Shown here one piece after another: positions 6,527 through 12,543 of a stretch of DNA of 12,797 nucleotides; the first letter of the stretch is position 1, and each line of letters begins with the position of its first letter. The notes under the pieces are model-generated. The model was not told the DNA's origin and searched no databases. It was given only the letters and a program-made list of their open reading frames with translations. Source of the stretch: an uncultured Candidatus Saccharibacteria bacterium (lineage in GTDB: Bacteria; Patescibacteriota; Saccharimonadia; Saccharimonadales; Saccharimonadaceae); contig CAPHDI010000021.1 of the NCBI GenBank assembly GCA_948623715.1, positions 1-12,797 of the forward strand, written 5' to 3'. Both the position numbers and the translations under genes were made by a program.

Positions 6527-7270
6527 TTAATGATTATGATGGTGTGCGGGTCTGATGGGAGTACGCGTATGACTAGTAGTTTTGAATTTATTGCGGAAGA
6601 TTTCGTCAATTGAGCTGTGATATTTTGTACGAAGATGATCGGCGTTATTCTGGAGGATGATTTCGCCATGATTGATAAAAATAACTTCATCGAGTATACG
6701 CTCAATGTCGGCGATGAGATGGGTGGAGATGAGAACGCTGGCGCCGGTATCGAAATTGTTGAGAATAGTGTCGAGGATGTAATCACGAGTGGCAGGATCG
6801 ACGCCGCCAAGAGGCTCGTCGAGAATGTAGAGTTTTGCGTGACGACTCATGACGAGGATGAGCTGAAGCTTTTCTTGCATACCTTTACTCATTTGCGCAA
6901 TATGCATGTCGAGGGCGAGGTCGAGATCGGCGAGAAGGCGTTCAGCTTTGTCGCGATCGAAGTTGTCGTAAAACTCGGTGAAATAATTTAGGGCTTGATC
7001 GATCGTCATGGTCTTGTCGAGGTAGGTGCGTTCAGGGAGATAGGCGATGTCGTGCTTGCTCTTGACGCTGATGGTCTGACCTTCAAAAAGTACGCTGCCG
7101 CTAGTAGGAGTAATAAGATCGTTGGCAAGCTTGATTAAAGTAGATTTCCCAGTGCCGTTTTTGCCGAGAAGCCCGACGATTTTGCCGGCAGGGATTTTTA
7201 AATTGATGTCATGAAGTACGGTCTTGTCGCCATACTTCTTTGTGACATTCTTGTATTCTAAAAGCTGCAC
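6527..7270 (-). CDS. ABC transporter ATPase, YtrB-like
   Basis: A 247-residue ATPase. Walker A GKNGTGKS is at 36-43, the signature region MSKGMQEKL at 127-135, Walker B LYILDEP at 148-153, the D-loop GGVD just after, and the switch histidine is H184. YLPERTYLD and the SKGMQEKLQL and DEPLGGVDPA blocks match YtrB-type ATPases found beside GntR regulators. The start is GTG at 7270, chosen because AAAGGA lies about 6 nt upstream and no ATG fits. The C-terminus ends in a short His-rich tail (RPAHHHNH), which might bind metal or be neutral. It is the second gene of the operon, 31 nt after the repressor, and should drive the permease encoded next. Confidence 0.93.
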   Translation of the reverse strand: MQLLEYKNVTKKYGDKTVLHDINLKIPAGKIVGLLGKNGTGKSTLIKLANDLITPTSGSVLFEGQTISVKSKHDIAYLPERTYLDKTMTIDQALNYFTEFYDNFDRDKAERLLADLDLALDMHIAQMSKGMQEKLQLILVMSRHAKLYILDEPLGGVDPATRDYILDTILNNFDTGASVLISTHLIADIERILDEVIFINHGEIILQNNADHLRTKYHSSIDEIFRNKFKTTSHTRTPIRPAHHHNH

Positions 7271-7301
7271 GTAGATCCTTTCGTTCGTGTGGTAAATGAT
7301 G

Positions 7302-7658
7302 TTATTTTAGTTTCTGTAAATATTCAATAATTTCGGTGCGCGAAAAGCCGAGTTCTTGCATTTCAGTGAAGAACTTTTTAACTTTCTTGGTGGCGAAATT
7401 AGTCTGACATTTGTGTAAGTATTTTTCGTCGTCAGTAACGAATTTCCCGTTGGTGCGCTGAGTAATGATAAGCTTCTTGTCTTCAAGTTCCTGGAGAGCC
7501 TTTTGCATAGTGTTAGGGTTAACTTTGGCAAGAAAGGCGAAGTCGCGCACGGACGGAAGTTTCTCGCCGGGCGAGAATTGTCCGGAAATAATATAGAGCT
7601 CAAGTTGCTCGACGAGCTGGATGTAGATCGGACGATCGTTAGTGAAATTGAATTCCAT
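7302..7658 (-). CDS. GntR-family repressor, YtrA subfamily
   Basis: A 118-residue regulator. Residues about 6-70 form the GntR winged helix (PIYIQLVEQLELYI, GEKLPSVRDFA, VNPNTMQKALQELE), followed by only about 45 residues. The YtrA subfamily is defined by this short helical C-terminal part that mediates dimerisation without a ligand-binding domain. It is the first gene of an operon with an ATPase and a permease, as in YtrA systems that repress their own exporter until a cell-wall drug or membrane stress relieves repression. A consensus promoter and a palindrome at the start site lie upstream. No Shine-Dalgarno sequence is seen before the ATG, which may keep repressor levels low. Confidence 0.93.
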   Translation of the reverse strand: MEFNFTNDRPIYIQLVEQLELYIISGQFSPGEKLPSVRDFAFLAKVNPNTMQKALQELEDKKLIITQRTNGKFVTDDEKYLHKCQTNFATKKVKKFFTEMQELGFSRTEIIEYLQKLK

Positions 7659-7660
7659 AG

Positions 7661-7690
7661 TTGTATTACTGTATTATGTACTTAGTACAA
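7661..7690. promoter_or_regulatory. Putative operator of the GntR repressor
   Basis: GTACTtAGTAC (7678-7688) has 5-bp arms around one base. It lies inside a larger partial dyad with ends TTGTAnTA and TAnTACAA (7661-7668 and 7683-7690). It covers the predicted start site just downstream of the -10 box, a normal position for autorepression. YtrA-type regulators bind short dyads containing GT and AC arms. Confidence 0.6.
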
Positions 7691-7718
7691 TGATACGCTA
7701 TGGCGAGTTGCACGTCAA
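7690..7718 (-). promoter_or_regulatory. Promoter of the GntR-ABC operon
   Basis: On the minus strand TTGACG (7718-7713) and TATCAT (7695-7690) are separated by 17 nt, close to the sigma-70 consensus. The predicted leader is about 25 nt and contains the palindrome. Confidence 0.75.
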
Positions 7719-7730
7719 GAGTTTTTCTAG

Positions 7731-7890
7731 ATTTTGATGGTGAAAAGTTAAATTATAAAAAAATTTCGAGAAAATTTGTGATGATTTTTGGGTGAAAAGT
7801 AGTGAAAATTTAATTTACAAAAATTATTTGCTTTAAAAATGGTGTTTTTGAGTGAGAAATTGGGTGATTTTGAAGGGAAAGTTTTATTTT
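7731..7890. other. C-depleted intergenic tract between divergent operons
   Basis: The 339 bp between the GntR gene and the DUF6512-like gene hold no convincing gene. In 7731-7890 the plus strand has 34 G and only 3 C. Short direct repeats occur: GGTGAAAAGT at 7739-7748 and 7791-7800, and TTTCGAGAAAAT at 7764-7775 and 7889-7900. No stable hairpin or terminator is seen. Both promoters lie at its edges. Confidence 0.7.
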
Positions 7891-7921
7891 TCGAGAAAAT
7901 GAAACCGCTGTGGTTAGTTTG

Positions 7922-7930
7922 TGCTATAAT
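7922..7930 (+). promoter_or_regulatory. Extended -10 promoter of the DUF6512-like gene
   Basis: TGCTATAAT with TG at 7922-7923. There is no good -35 at 17 nt (AAACCG). The predicted start near 7937 leaves a leader of about 60 nt, which holds a 4-codon ATG...TAA ORF at 7944-7958 and no clear Shine-Dalgarno sequence before the main ATG. Confidence 0.6.
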
Positions 7931-7997
7931 AAGGATGTAATTTATGGCTAGGAAGTAAACTAGTTGATTTTGATAATAAAAAGTAATGTAATATAAA

Positions 7998-8567
7998 ATG
8001 AATCCTTGGTTGATCATTATTATAGAAACGGTCGCAGTAACATTGATCGGTTCGCTGTTGCATTTTACCTATGCGTGGAGTGGGGAGCGAAAATGGGTGG
8101 CGATCTTTGCGGCAGTAAATGAAAGTACATGGGAACATGTGAAGCTGGCGCTCTCGGGGATATTTTGTTGTACGTTGGTGGATGTGTGGTTTTTGGGCAG
8201 TAATCCGAACTATTGGTTGGCACGAAGCGTATCTTTTATAATTCCGGTGATCGTAATTCCGATCATTTTCTATGGCTATACATCATTTACGCGACGGGCA
8301 ATATTGCCGGTAGATATTGCAACTTTTGCGGTGGCGGCGTTTATTAGTGCGGGATTTTTTGTATGGGTTCTGGAAATGCCGCCAGTGAGTGAGGTCGGGG
8401 CGATAATAAGCGGGGTGATTAGCGTAGTGATACTGACGGCGTATTTCTTGCTGACGTTCTTTCCGGTGCGGAATAATTTGCTCTTCGAAGATCCAATTAC
8501 ACATAAATATGGACTAGAAGCGCCAGTGCAGGACGGAAAGAAGAAGAAACGTAGAGCGAAGAAATAG
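7998..8567 (+). CDS. DUF6512-like integral membrane protein
   Basis: A 189-residue protein with about five TM helices (6-24, 50-66, 77-95, 107-125, 133-155). The motifs LHFTYAWSG (21-29) and AVNESTWEHVK (39-49) on the loop after TM1 match what I recall of the DUF6512 family, whose function is unknown. The C-terminus is a basic KKKKRRAKK-type tail, probably cytoplasmic. ATG 7998 is the first start after an in-frame TAA at 7989. It is divergent from the GntR-ABC operon and ends in a terminator shared with the acetyltransferase gene. The conserved Glu, His and Asn/Ser residues near the membrane could be functional, but nothing in the context names a substrate. Confidence 0.82.
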   Translation: MNPWLIIIIETVAVTLIGSLLHFTYAWSGERKWVAIFAAVNESTWEHVKLALSGIFCCTLVDVWFLGSNPNYWLARSVSFIIPVIVIPIIFYGYTSFTRRAILPVDIATFAVAAFISAGFFVWVLEMPPVSEVGAIISGVISVVILTAYFLLTFFPVRNNLLFEDPITHKYGLEAPVQDGKKKKRRAKK

Positions 8568-8593
8568 AGATGTAATAGAGTGGTACCAAAAGA

Positions 8594-8618
8594 AAAGCCC
8601 CGACAGAGTCGGGGCTTT
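8594..8618. terminator. Bidirectional terminator between convergent genes
   Basis: An 11-bp inverted repeat (AAAGCCCCGAC, loop AGA, GTCGGGGCTTT) lies between the stop of the DUF6512-like gene and the stop of the acetyltransferase gene. On the minus strand it is followed by TTTTCTTTT, so it works best for the acetyltransferase; on the plus strand the T run is only three. Confidence 0.85.
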
Positions 8619-8633
8619 GGGGCTGGATTAGGG

Positions 8634-9275
8634 TTACGGGCGAGTGCGGACGAAGTCGACGACATCGGGAGCGGGGCGGTCGCCGCCGAAGCCTTTGCCG
8701 TGACGGATGATTTTGCATCCGAAGCTCTCGTAGAGATTGATAGCAGCGGCATTGTCGGCGAGGCAGTCAAACTCAATGCGGTCGTAGCCTTGCTGGTCGG
8801 CTTGATCGACGAAAGCGCCGAAGAGCCTGTGGCCGATGCCGTGCCCGCGGCGATTGCTGTCGGTGCAAAGGTTGGAGACGATGAGGGTGCTCGGACTGGC
8901 AGCTTGCGCTTCGGACTTGAGCCAGTCGAAGTACTCCGTGTAAACCTTTTCGGTGCCGGCCGTGGTAGAAATCTGGCGGTAGTCGAAGTCGAGCGGGGTG
9001 TCGTGTTCGAGATGGCAGAGGGCGCCGACAATCTTTCGCTCGGAGACATCTTCGGCGACGATGATGTTTTCGTAGTAGAAGATGTTGCCGGGCGTGGTGA
9101 AAAGGCCGCTCAAGGTTTGCAACCCGAGATCGCGATTGCCGCCAAACCAGTACGGATAGATATAAGGGTCGGTGTCGTAGAGGAGGGTGGCGACCTCAAA
9201 GGAGGCGTCGTAGGGATGGGCGGGGCGAATGCGGATGGCGCTCTTCGGCTCGTGGATGGGAGAAAAACTTTTCAT
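8634..9275 (-). CDS. GNAT-family N-acetyltransferase
   Basis: A 213-residue GNAT protein that would transfer an acetyl group from acetyl-CoA. The fold starts at about residue 13 (AIRIRPAHPYD). The pyrophosphate-binding motif A is NLCTDSNRRGHGIGHRLF (135-152), with R142-R143-G144-x-G146-x-G148, and motif B is DNAAAINLYESFGCK (174-188). The segment FGGNRDLGLQTLSGLF and an insert around 90-125 are family variable. The acceptor is unknown: it could be an antibiotic, a small amine or a protein. The ATG at 9275 follows AAAGGAG with a rather long 9-nt spacer. It is transcribed alone, from an extended -10 promoter to a strong terminator, and its GC content is higher than that of the ABC genes. Confidence 0.88.
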   Translation of the reverse strand: MKSFSPIHEPKSAIRIRPAHPYDASFEVATLLYDTDPYIYPYWFGGNRDLGLQTLSGLFTTPGNIFYYENIIVAEDVSERKIVGALCHLEHDTPLDFDYRQISTTAGTEKVYTEYFDWLKSEAQAASPSTLIVSNLCTDSNRRGHGIGHRLFGAFVDQADQQGYDRIEFDCLADNAAAINLYESFGCKIIRHGKGFGGDRPAPDVVDFVRTRP

Positions 9276-9358
9276 GAATGATAGCTCCTTTCGGTGGGAC
9301 GAGATTATGATAAGTGATAAACCCTAATATTTTGCTAAGTTACACCCCCTATCTTTCT

Positions 9359-9387
9359 ATTATAGCATACTTTTAGTATTTTGCCTA
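9359..9387 (-). promoter_or_regulatory. Promoter of the acetyltransferase gene
   Basis: Minus-strand TGCTATAAT (TATAAT at 9364-9359, TG at 9367-9366) with TAGGCA (4 of 6 matches to TTGACA) at 9387-9382 and a 17-nt spacer. The predicted leader is about 77 nt. The rest of the region back to the metK stop shows CTTAAG-containing repeats but no terminator for metK. Confidence 0.68.
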
Positions 9388-9476
9388 GAGAGAGTGGGCG
9401 TTCGAGACAGATTTTTGGAGAAAATAATGGAAAACTTAAGCAAAATGAGGAATTTTAAGGTTATCTTAAGGAGAAT

Positions 9477-10454
9477 CTAGCTGTCCCAGCCAAAGCCTTC
9501 GCCGAAGTGGCCATAGCGGGCGGTTGGTTCGTAAATTGGGCGGAGGAGGTCGAGATGCTTGATAATGCCGCGAGGAGTGAGGTCGTAGCCCTCGATCTGC
9601 TCAGGTTTACCGTCGATAATAACGGTGCGTTCAAGCGGGTCGGGGTAGCCGATGGCGTAGGCGAGGCGGACATAGACTTCTTTTGCATTGCGGTTTTTAA
9701 GGTAGTCGACGGCGATACGGCGAGCCATGTAAGCGGCGGAACGGTCGACTTTAGAGGGATCTTTGCCAGAGAAGGCGCCGCCGCCGATCGGGATGCGAGG
9801 GCCGTAATTGTCGACGATGAGCTTGCGCCCGGTGAGACCGGTGTCGGCTTCGAAGCCGCCCTGATTCCAATCCCCCGCGGGATTAAGATGGAGCTCGGGG
9901 TTGCCAGGGAGAGATTCCTGTTCGATAAAAGCGCGGACGAGTTCTTCGAGTTCTTTCTGGGAGGTGTTTTGGAAACTGGCGACGATGGAGGAAACTTGCC
10001 AATTTTTGCCGTCGTCAGCGAGTGTAACCTGAGTCTTGCCGTCGAAAGGATGCTTCGCGAAGATGAATTGATTAAGACGGCGAGCAAGAACGACTTCGCG
10101 AGGGAGGAATTCCGGGGTTTCGTTGGTGGCGTAGCCAATCATAATTCCCTGGTCACCGGCACCGCCAGTATCGACGCCTTGAGCAATCTCGGGGCTTTGC
10201 TCAACGACGTTGACGGTAACTTTGAGATCATCGCCGGCAATACGGTGGACGATAGCAGGAATATCAATATTTTGTGCACGAGAAGTAACTTCGCCGGTGA
10301 CGAAGACTTGGCCATGCCCGCCGCAGACCTCAATCGCGACGCGCGAATTAGGATCTTGCTCGAAATAGGCGTCGAGTATGGCATCAGAAATCTGGTCGCA
10401 GAGCTTGTCGGGGTGTTTCGGCGAGACGCTTTCGGCGGTGCGATAAGTAATCAT
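9477..10454 (-). CDS. metK: S-adenosylmethionine synthetase
   Basis: Makes SAM from ATP and methionine in the cytosol. It has 325 residues against about 380-400 in typical bacterial MetK, yet the active site appears complete: H14, D16 and K17 (PKHPDK), E42, E55, Q86 (EQSPEI), GAGDQG at 98-103 with D101, K140 in the GKTQVT block, GLTGRK at 206-211, and GGGAFSGKDPSKVDRSAAY at 224-242. It ends at LRPIYEPTARYGHFGEGFGW. The missing length comes from shorter loops (around 74-84 and 128-138) and a short C-terminus, not from a broken frame. AGGAGG lies 7-8 nt before the ATG. The leader is only about 19 nt, so no SAM riboswitch fits. It is divergent from the glycosyltransferase gene. Confidence 0.96.
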   Translation of the reverse strand: MITYRTAESVSPKHPDKLCDQISDAILDAYFEQDPNSRVAIEVCGGHGQVFVTGEVTSRAQNIDIPAIVHRIAGDDLKVTVNVVEQSPEIAQGVDTGGAGDQGIMIGYATNETPEFLPREVVLARRLNQFIFAKHPFDGKTQVTLADDGKNWQVSSIVASFQNTSQKELEELVRAFIEQESLPGNPELHLNPAGDWNQGGFEADTGLTGRKLIVDNYGPRIPIGGGAFSGKDPSKVDRSAAYMARRIAVDYLKNRNAKEVYVRLAYAIGYPDPLERTVIIDGKPEQIEGYDLTPRGIIKHLDLLRPIYEPTARYGHFGEGFGWDS

Positions 10455-10479
10455 ATTAGTTCCTCCTGTTTATAACTAT

Positions 10480-10488
10480 ATTGTAACA
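10480..10488 (-). promoter_or_regulatory. metK: Extended -10 promoter of metK
   Basis: Minus-strand TGTTACAAT (TG at 10488-10487, TACAAT at 10485-10480). The predicted start near 10473 gives a short leader with AGGAGG. Its -10 box lies 23 bp from that of the divergent glycosyltransferase promoter. Confidence 0.6.
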
Positions 10489-10505
10489 TAAAGAATTTTG
10501 AGTTA

Positions 10506-10514
10506 TGATATAAT
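10506..10514 (+). promoter_or_regulatory. Leaderless extended -10 promoter of the glycosyltransferase
   Basis: TGATATAAT ends at 10514, exactly 6 nt before the ATG at 10521. There is no Shine-Dalgarno sequence and no consensus -35. Spacing and architecture equal those of the Y-family polymerase promoter, so a leaderless transcript is expected. Confidence 0.75.
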
Positions 10515-10520
10515 GAAGTT

Positions 10521-11732
10521 ATGAAAATAGCGATTTTTACCGATGTTTATGCGCCGTGGGGTAATGGGGGAATCGCTTCTTCGATTCGGGCGCAAAAATC
10601 TGAGTTAGAAAAGCTGGGGCATGAAGTAGTATTATTCTGTCCGGGGTTTAATGCGCGGGAAAAGGGCGTAGTGACGGTCCCGAGTCATAAGAAACTGAGG
10701 ATTAGCGGATCAGTGATTGCGAAGCGTCCGAGTGTGGTGGAAGATTTTGTGCTGGAGAAGTTTCCGGATTTTGCGAGTTTCGATGTCGTGCATGTGCATT
10801 ATGAGGCGAGTTGTAGTATAGCTGGTGTGCGGCTGGCACAGAAGTTTAACTTGCCGCTAGTGCAGACGCAACATGGACGAGAGGATGTAGCGATCGAGGT
10901 GAATATGCCGCATCCGATTAAGTTGTTGACGGCGGGGGCGTTGAATTTTGCGCACGGGAGATGTTTGCCACACACGATAAAAGTGAAACGTGATAAGTTT
11001 CAAGCGCCAACTTTGACGCGGGCGCAGATGTGGAATCTGGTAGTGAATCATGCGGAGCAGGCGGATATCGTGATTACGCCGTCGCGGCATTTTGCGCGAA
11101 AGATTGAGCATTACGGCGTAACGAAGCCGATTATGATCGTGTCAAACGGGATCCCGGAAGAACTGGTAGCGGCGGAGTTTCCGGTGCGAGAACTAGAAGA
11201 CGGTGGTGTGCTGAAAATTGTCTGGAACTGTCGGGTGTCGAAGGAAAAGCGGATTATGCCATTGCTCGAAGCACTGAAAAATTTGAAGCGGCCGTACGTA
11301 CTGCATGTCTATGGGAATGGGAATAACTTGAAGAAGGCGCGGAAATACGCGGAGCGGCATGGACTGAAAGTGAAGTTTTATGGCGAAACGGATCGGGCGA
11401 AGATCATTAAACGGATGAGCGAGGCGCATCTGAGTGCGACAGTGTCGTACAATTTCGATGTGCAGCCGATGACGCTACTGGAAGCGGAGGCGACCGGGCT
11501 GCCGGTATTCTTTTGTGATCCGTGTATGCGAGAAATTGTGCCGGCGGGGAGCTTCGTGATGGCGGACGGAGCGGAAGCGGTAGCACTGGAAATGGCGCTA
11601 GATAATCTCGAAGCGGCGGACATTGCGAAGATGAGTAAGAAGATGCTTGCGCATCGTGAGGAAGTATTACAGAGCAAGCAAGTGAAGCGGTTGCTTGAAG
11701 TATATAATATGGCGATAAAGATGCATAAGTAA
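10521..11732 (+). CDS. GT4-family glycosyltransferase (GT-B fold)
   Basis: A 403-residue retaining-type glycosyltransferase with two Rossmann domains. The N-terminal acceptor domain opens with KIAIFTDVYAPWGNGGIASS (G16-G17 nucleotide/acceptor loop), then DVVHVHYE (88-95) and QTQHGRED (115-122). The C-terminal sugar-nucleotide domain has the NCRVSKEK strand (236-243), HVYGNG (262-267) and DVQPMTLLEAEATGLPV (313-329). In the usual E-x7-E motif the second Glu is E321 while the first is D313. The sequence resembles diacylglycerol glucosyltransferases and other lipid-directed GT4 enzymes, so a glycolipid product at the inner membrane face is plausible but unproven. It is transcribed alone from a leaderless promoter and converges on a phospholipid-type transferase gene. 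Confidence 0.9.
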   Translation: MKIAIFTDVYAPWGNGGIASSIRAQKSELEKLGHEVVLFCPGFNAREKGVVTVPSHKKLRISGSVIAKRPSVVEDFVLEKFPDFASFDVVHVHYEASCSIAGVRLAQKFNLPLVQTQHGREDVAIEVNMPHPIKLLTAGALNFAHGRCLPHTIKVKRDKFQAPTLTRAQMWNLVVNHAEQADIVITPSRHFARKIEHYGVTKPIMIVSNGIPEELVAAEFPVRELEDGGVLKIVWNCRVSKEKRIMPLLEALKNLKRPYVLHVYGNGNNLKKARKYAERHGLKVKFYGETDRAKIIKRMSEAHLSATVSYNFDVQPMTLLEAEATGLPVFFCDPCMREIVPAGSFVMADGAEAVALEMALDNLEAADIAKMSKKMLAHREEVLQSKQVKRLLEVYNMAIKMHK

Positions 11733-11771
11733 ATATCGGCGGCGGCCTAGGAATTGTGACGCGGTAATGTA

Positions 11772-11795
11772 AAACCGCCCCTTTTGGGGCGGTTT
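11772..11795. terminator. Bidirectional terminator between the glycosyltransferase and phosphatidyltransferase genes
   Basis: A perfect 10-bp inverted repeat (AAACCGCCCC, loop TTTT, GGGGCGGTTT) lies between the two convergent stops. T runs are short: three on the plus strand and four on the minus strand. Confidence 0.82.
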
Positions 11796-11806
11796 GTGAT
11801 GGCAGA

Positions 11807-12400
11807 TTAGGGATTGTGGGCGCGGTCAGGCTTCAGTTTATAGATAACAAACCCGGCAATAATGCCGATGGCGCAGAAGGTGAGCTTCACCGGGAGCGGA
11901 TAGGTGGTCGAGAAAATCAGCAGAGCGACGCCAACGGCGATGCCGGCCAGATAGACGTAGCGGCGAATGAGGATGTAGCGGCGGATGACTGTGCTTCTGG
12001 TATCGATGGAAAGATCGTCAAGGGAGCGAACGGTGCGGATGAGGCCTTCGATCACGATACAGAAGAAGATGATGAAGACGCCGCCGCCGAGGGTGATCTG
12101 GTTGATGAGGGGATTGGGATAACGCAGGAGGTAGAGCATGCAGGAGGCGAGCAGGAAGATGTCGGAGCCATGCTCAATTTGGGTGACGTAGGTGCGGCGG
12201 AGGCGGGGCTTGTGGTCGGTATAGGGCCACTTACGGGCGCAGGGACCGTCGGCGGCGTCGCAGAGCTCGGCGAGGACGAAGATCCAGAGCGCAGCGTTGC
12301 TAAAACGCTGGAAAACTGCCATGAGGAAAAGGGCTAAGGCGAGTGCGATCTCTGAGCCAGTCAGAGTATCGCCGAGATAGCAGAGATATTTTCTAAACAT
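11807..12400 (-). CDS. CDP-alcohol phosphatidyltransferase family protein
   Basis: A 197-residue integral membrane protein with about six TM helices (15-33, 35-46, 81-93, 103-120, 147-165, 171-187). The first half of the family motif is intact: D48-x2-D51-G52-x2-A55-R56 (CDAADGPCARK). The second half, normally G-x3-D-x3-D, is not: the best match is E76-x3-D80 (IEHGSD), after a linker about 7 residues longer than usual. The family joins a CDP-activated lipid or alcohol to a second alcohol to make phospholipid head groups. The altered motif leaves substrate and even activity open. GGAGG lies 8 nt before the ATG. It has a near-consensus promoter and converges on the glycosyltransferase gene. Confidence 0.8.
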   Translation of the reverse strand: MFRKYLCYLGDTLTGSEIALALALFLMAVFQRFSNAALWIFVLAELCDAADGPCARKWPYTDHKPRLRRTYVTQIEHGSDIFLLASCMLYLLRYPNPLINQITLGGGVFIIFFCIVIEGLIRTVRSLDDLSIDTRSTVIRRYILIRRYVYLAGIAVGVALLIFSTTYPLPVKLTFCAIGIIAGFVIYKLKPDRAHNP

Positions 12401-12469
12401 TTAATTCCCCTCCAGTAAAGTCAGAATAATCTAGGCGATTTTGTGTGGTCTGAGGTGCCTTGTGGCATA

Positions 12470-12498
12470 ATTATACAACTGGAGGAGAGATAAGTCAA
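12470..12498 (-). promoter_or_regulatory. Promoter of the phosphatidyltransferase gene
   Basis: Minus-strand TTGACT (12498-12493) and TATAAT (12475-12470) are separated by exactly 17 nt, a near-perfect sigma-70 promoter. The predicted leader is about 60 nt and ends in GGAGG. Confidence 0.78.
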
Positions 12499-12543
12499 TG
12501 GAGATGGATGAGGTGGAGGTGTTTTGATGAACTATGGTTGGCG

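Noticed and set aside
7748..8017. Minus-strand ORF of 89 codons in the divergent region
   Set aside because: Phe/Asn/Ile-rich product of an AT-rich spacer; it runs through the TGCTATAAT promoter and the start of the DUF6512-like gene.
8580..9281. Plus-strand ORF (233 codons) opposite the acetyltransferase
   Set aside because: It starts inside the terminator region and covers a clear GNAT gene; the translation lacks motifs.
9430..9476. Terminator after metK built from CTTAAG repeats
   Set aside because: The CTTAAG copies are self-palindromic and too short; no GC stem or T run is present.
9507..10475. Long plus-strand ORF (322 codons) antisense to metK
   Set aside because: It lies opposite a certain metK gene, gives acidic low-complexity protein without motifs, and is explained by the codon bias of the minus-strand gene.
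10455..10475. SAM riboswitch before metK
   Set aside because: The predicted leader is about 19 nt, far too short for any known SAM riboswitch.
11816..12337. Plus-strand ORF (173 codons) antisense to the phosphatidyltransferase gene
   Set aside because: Very acidic Gly/Glu/Asp-rich translation typical of a shadow frame; the minus-strand frame has motif, TM helices, promoter and ribosome site.
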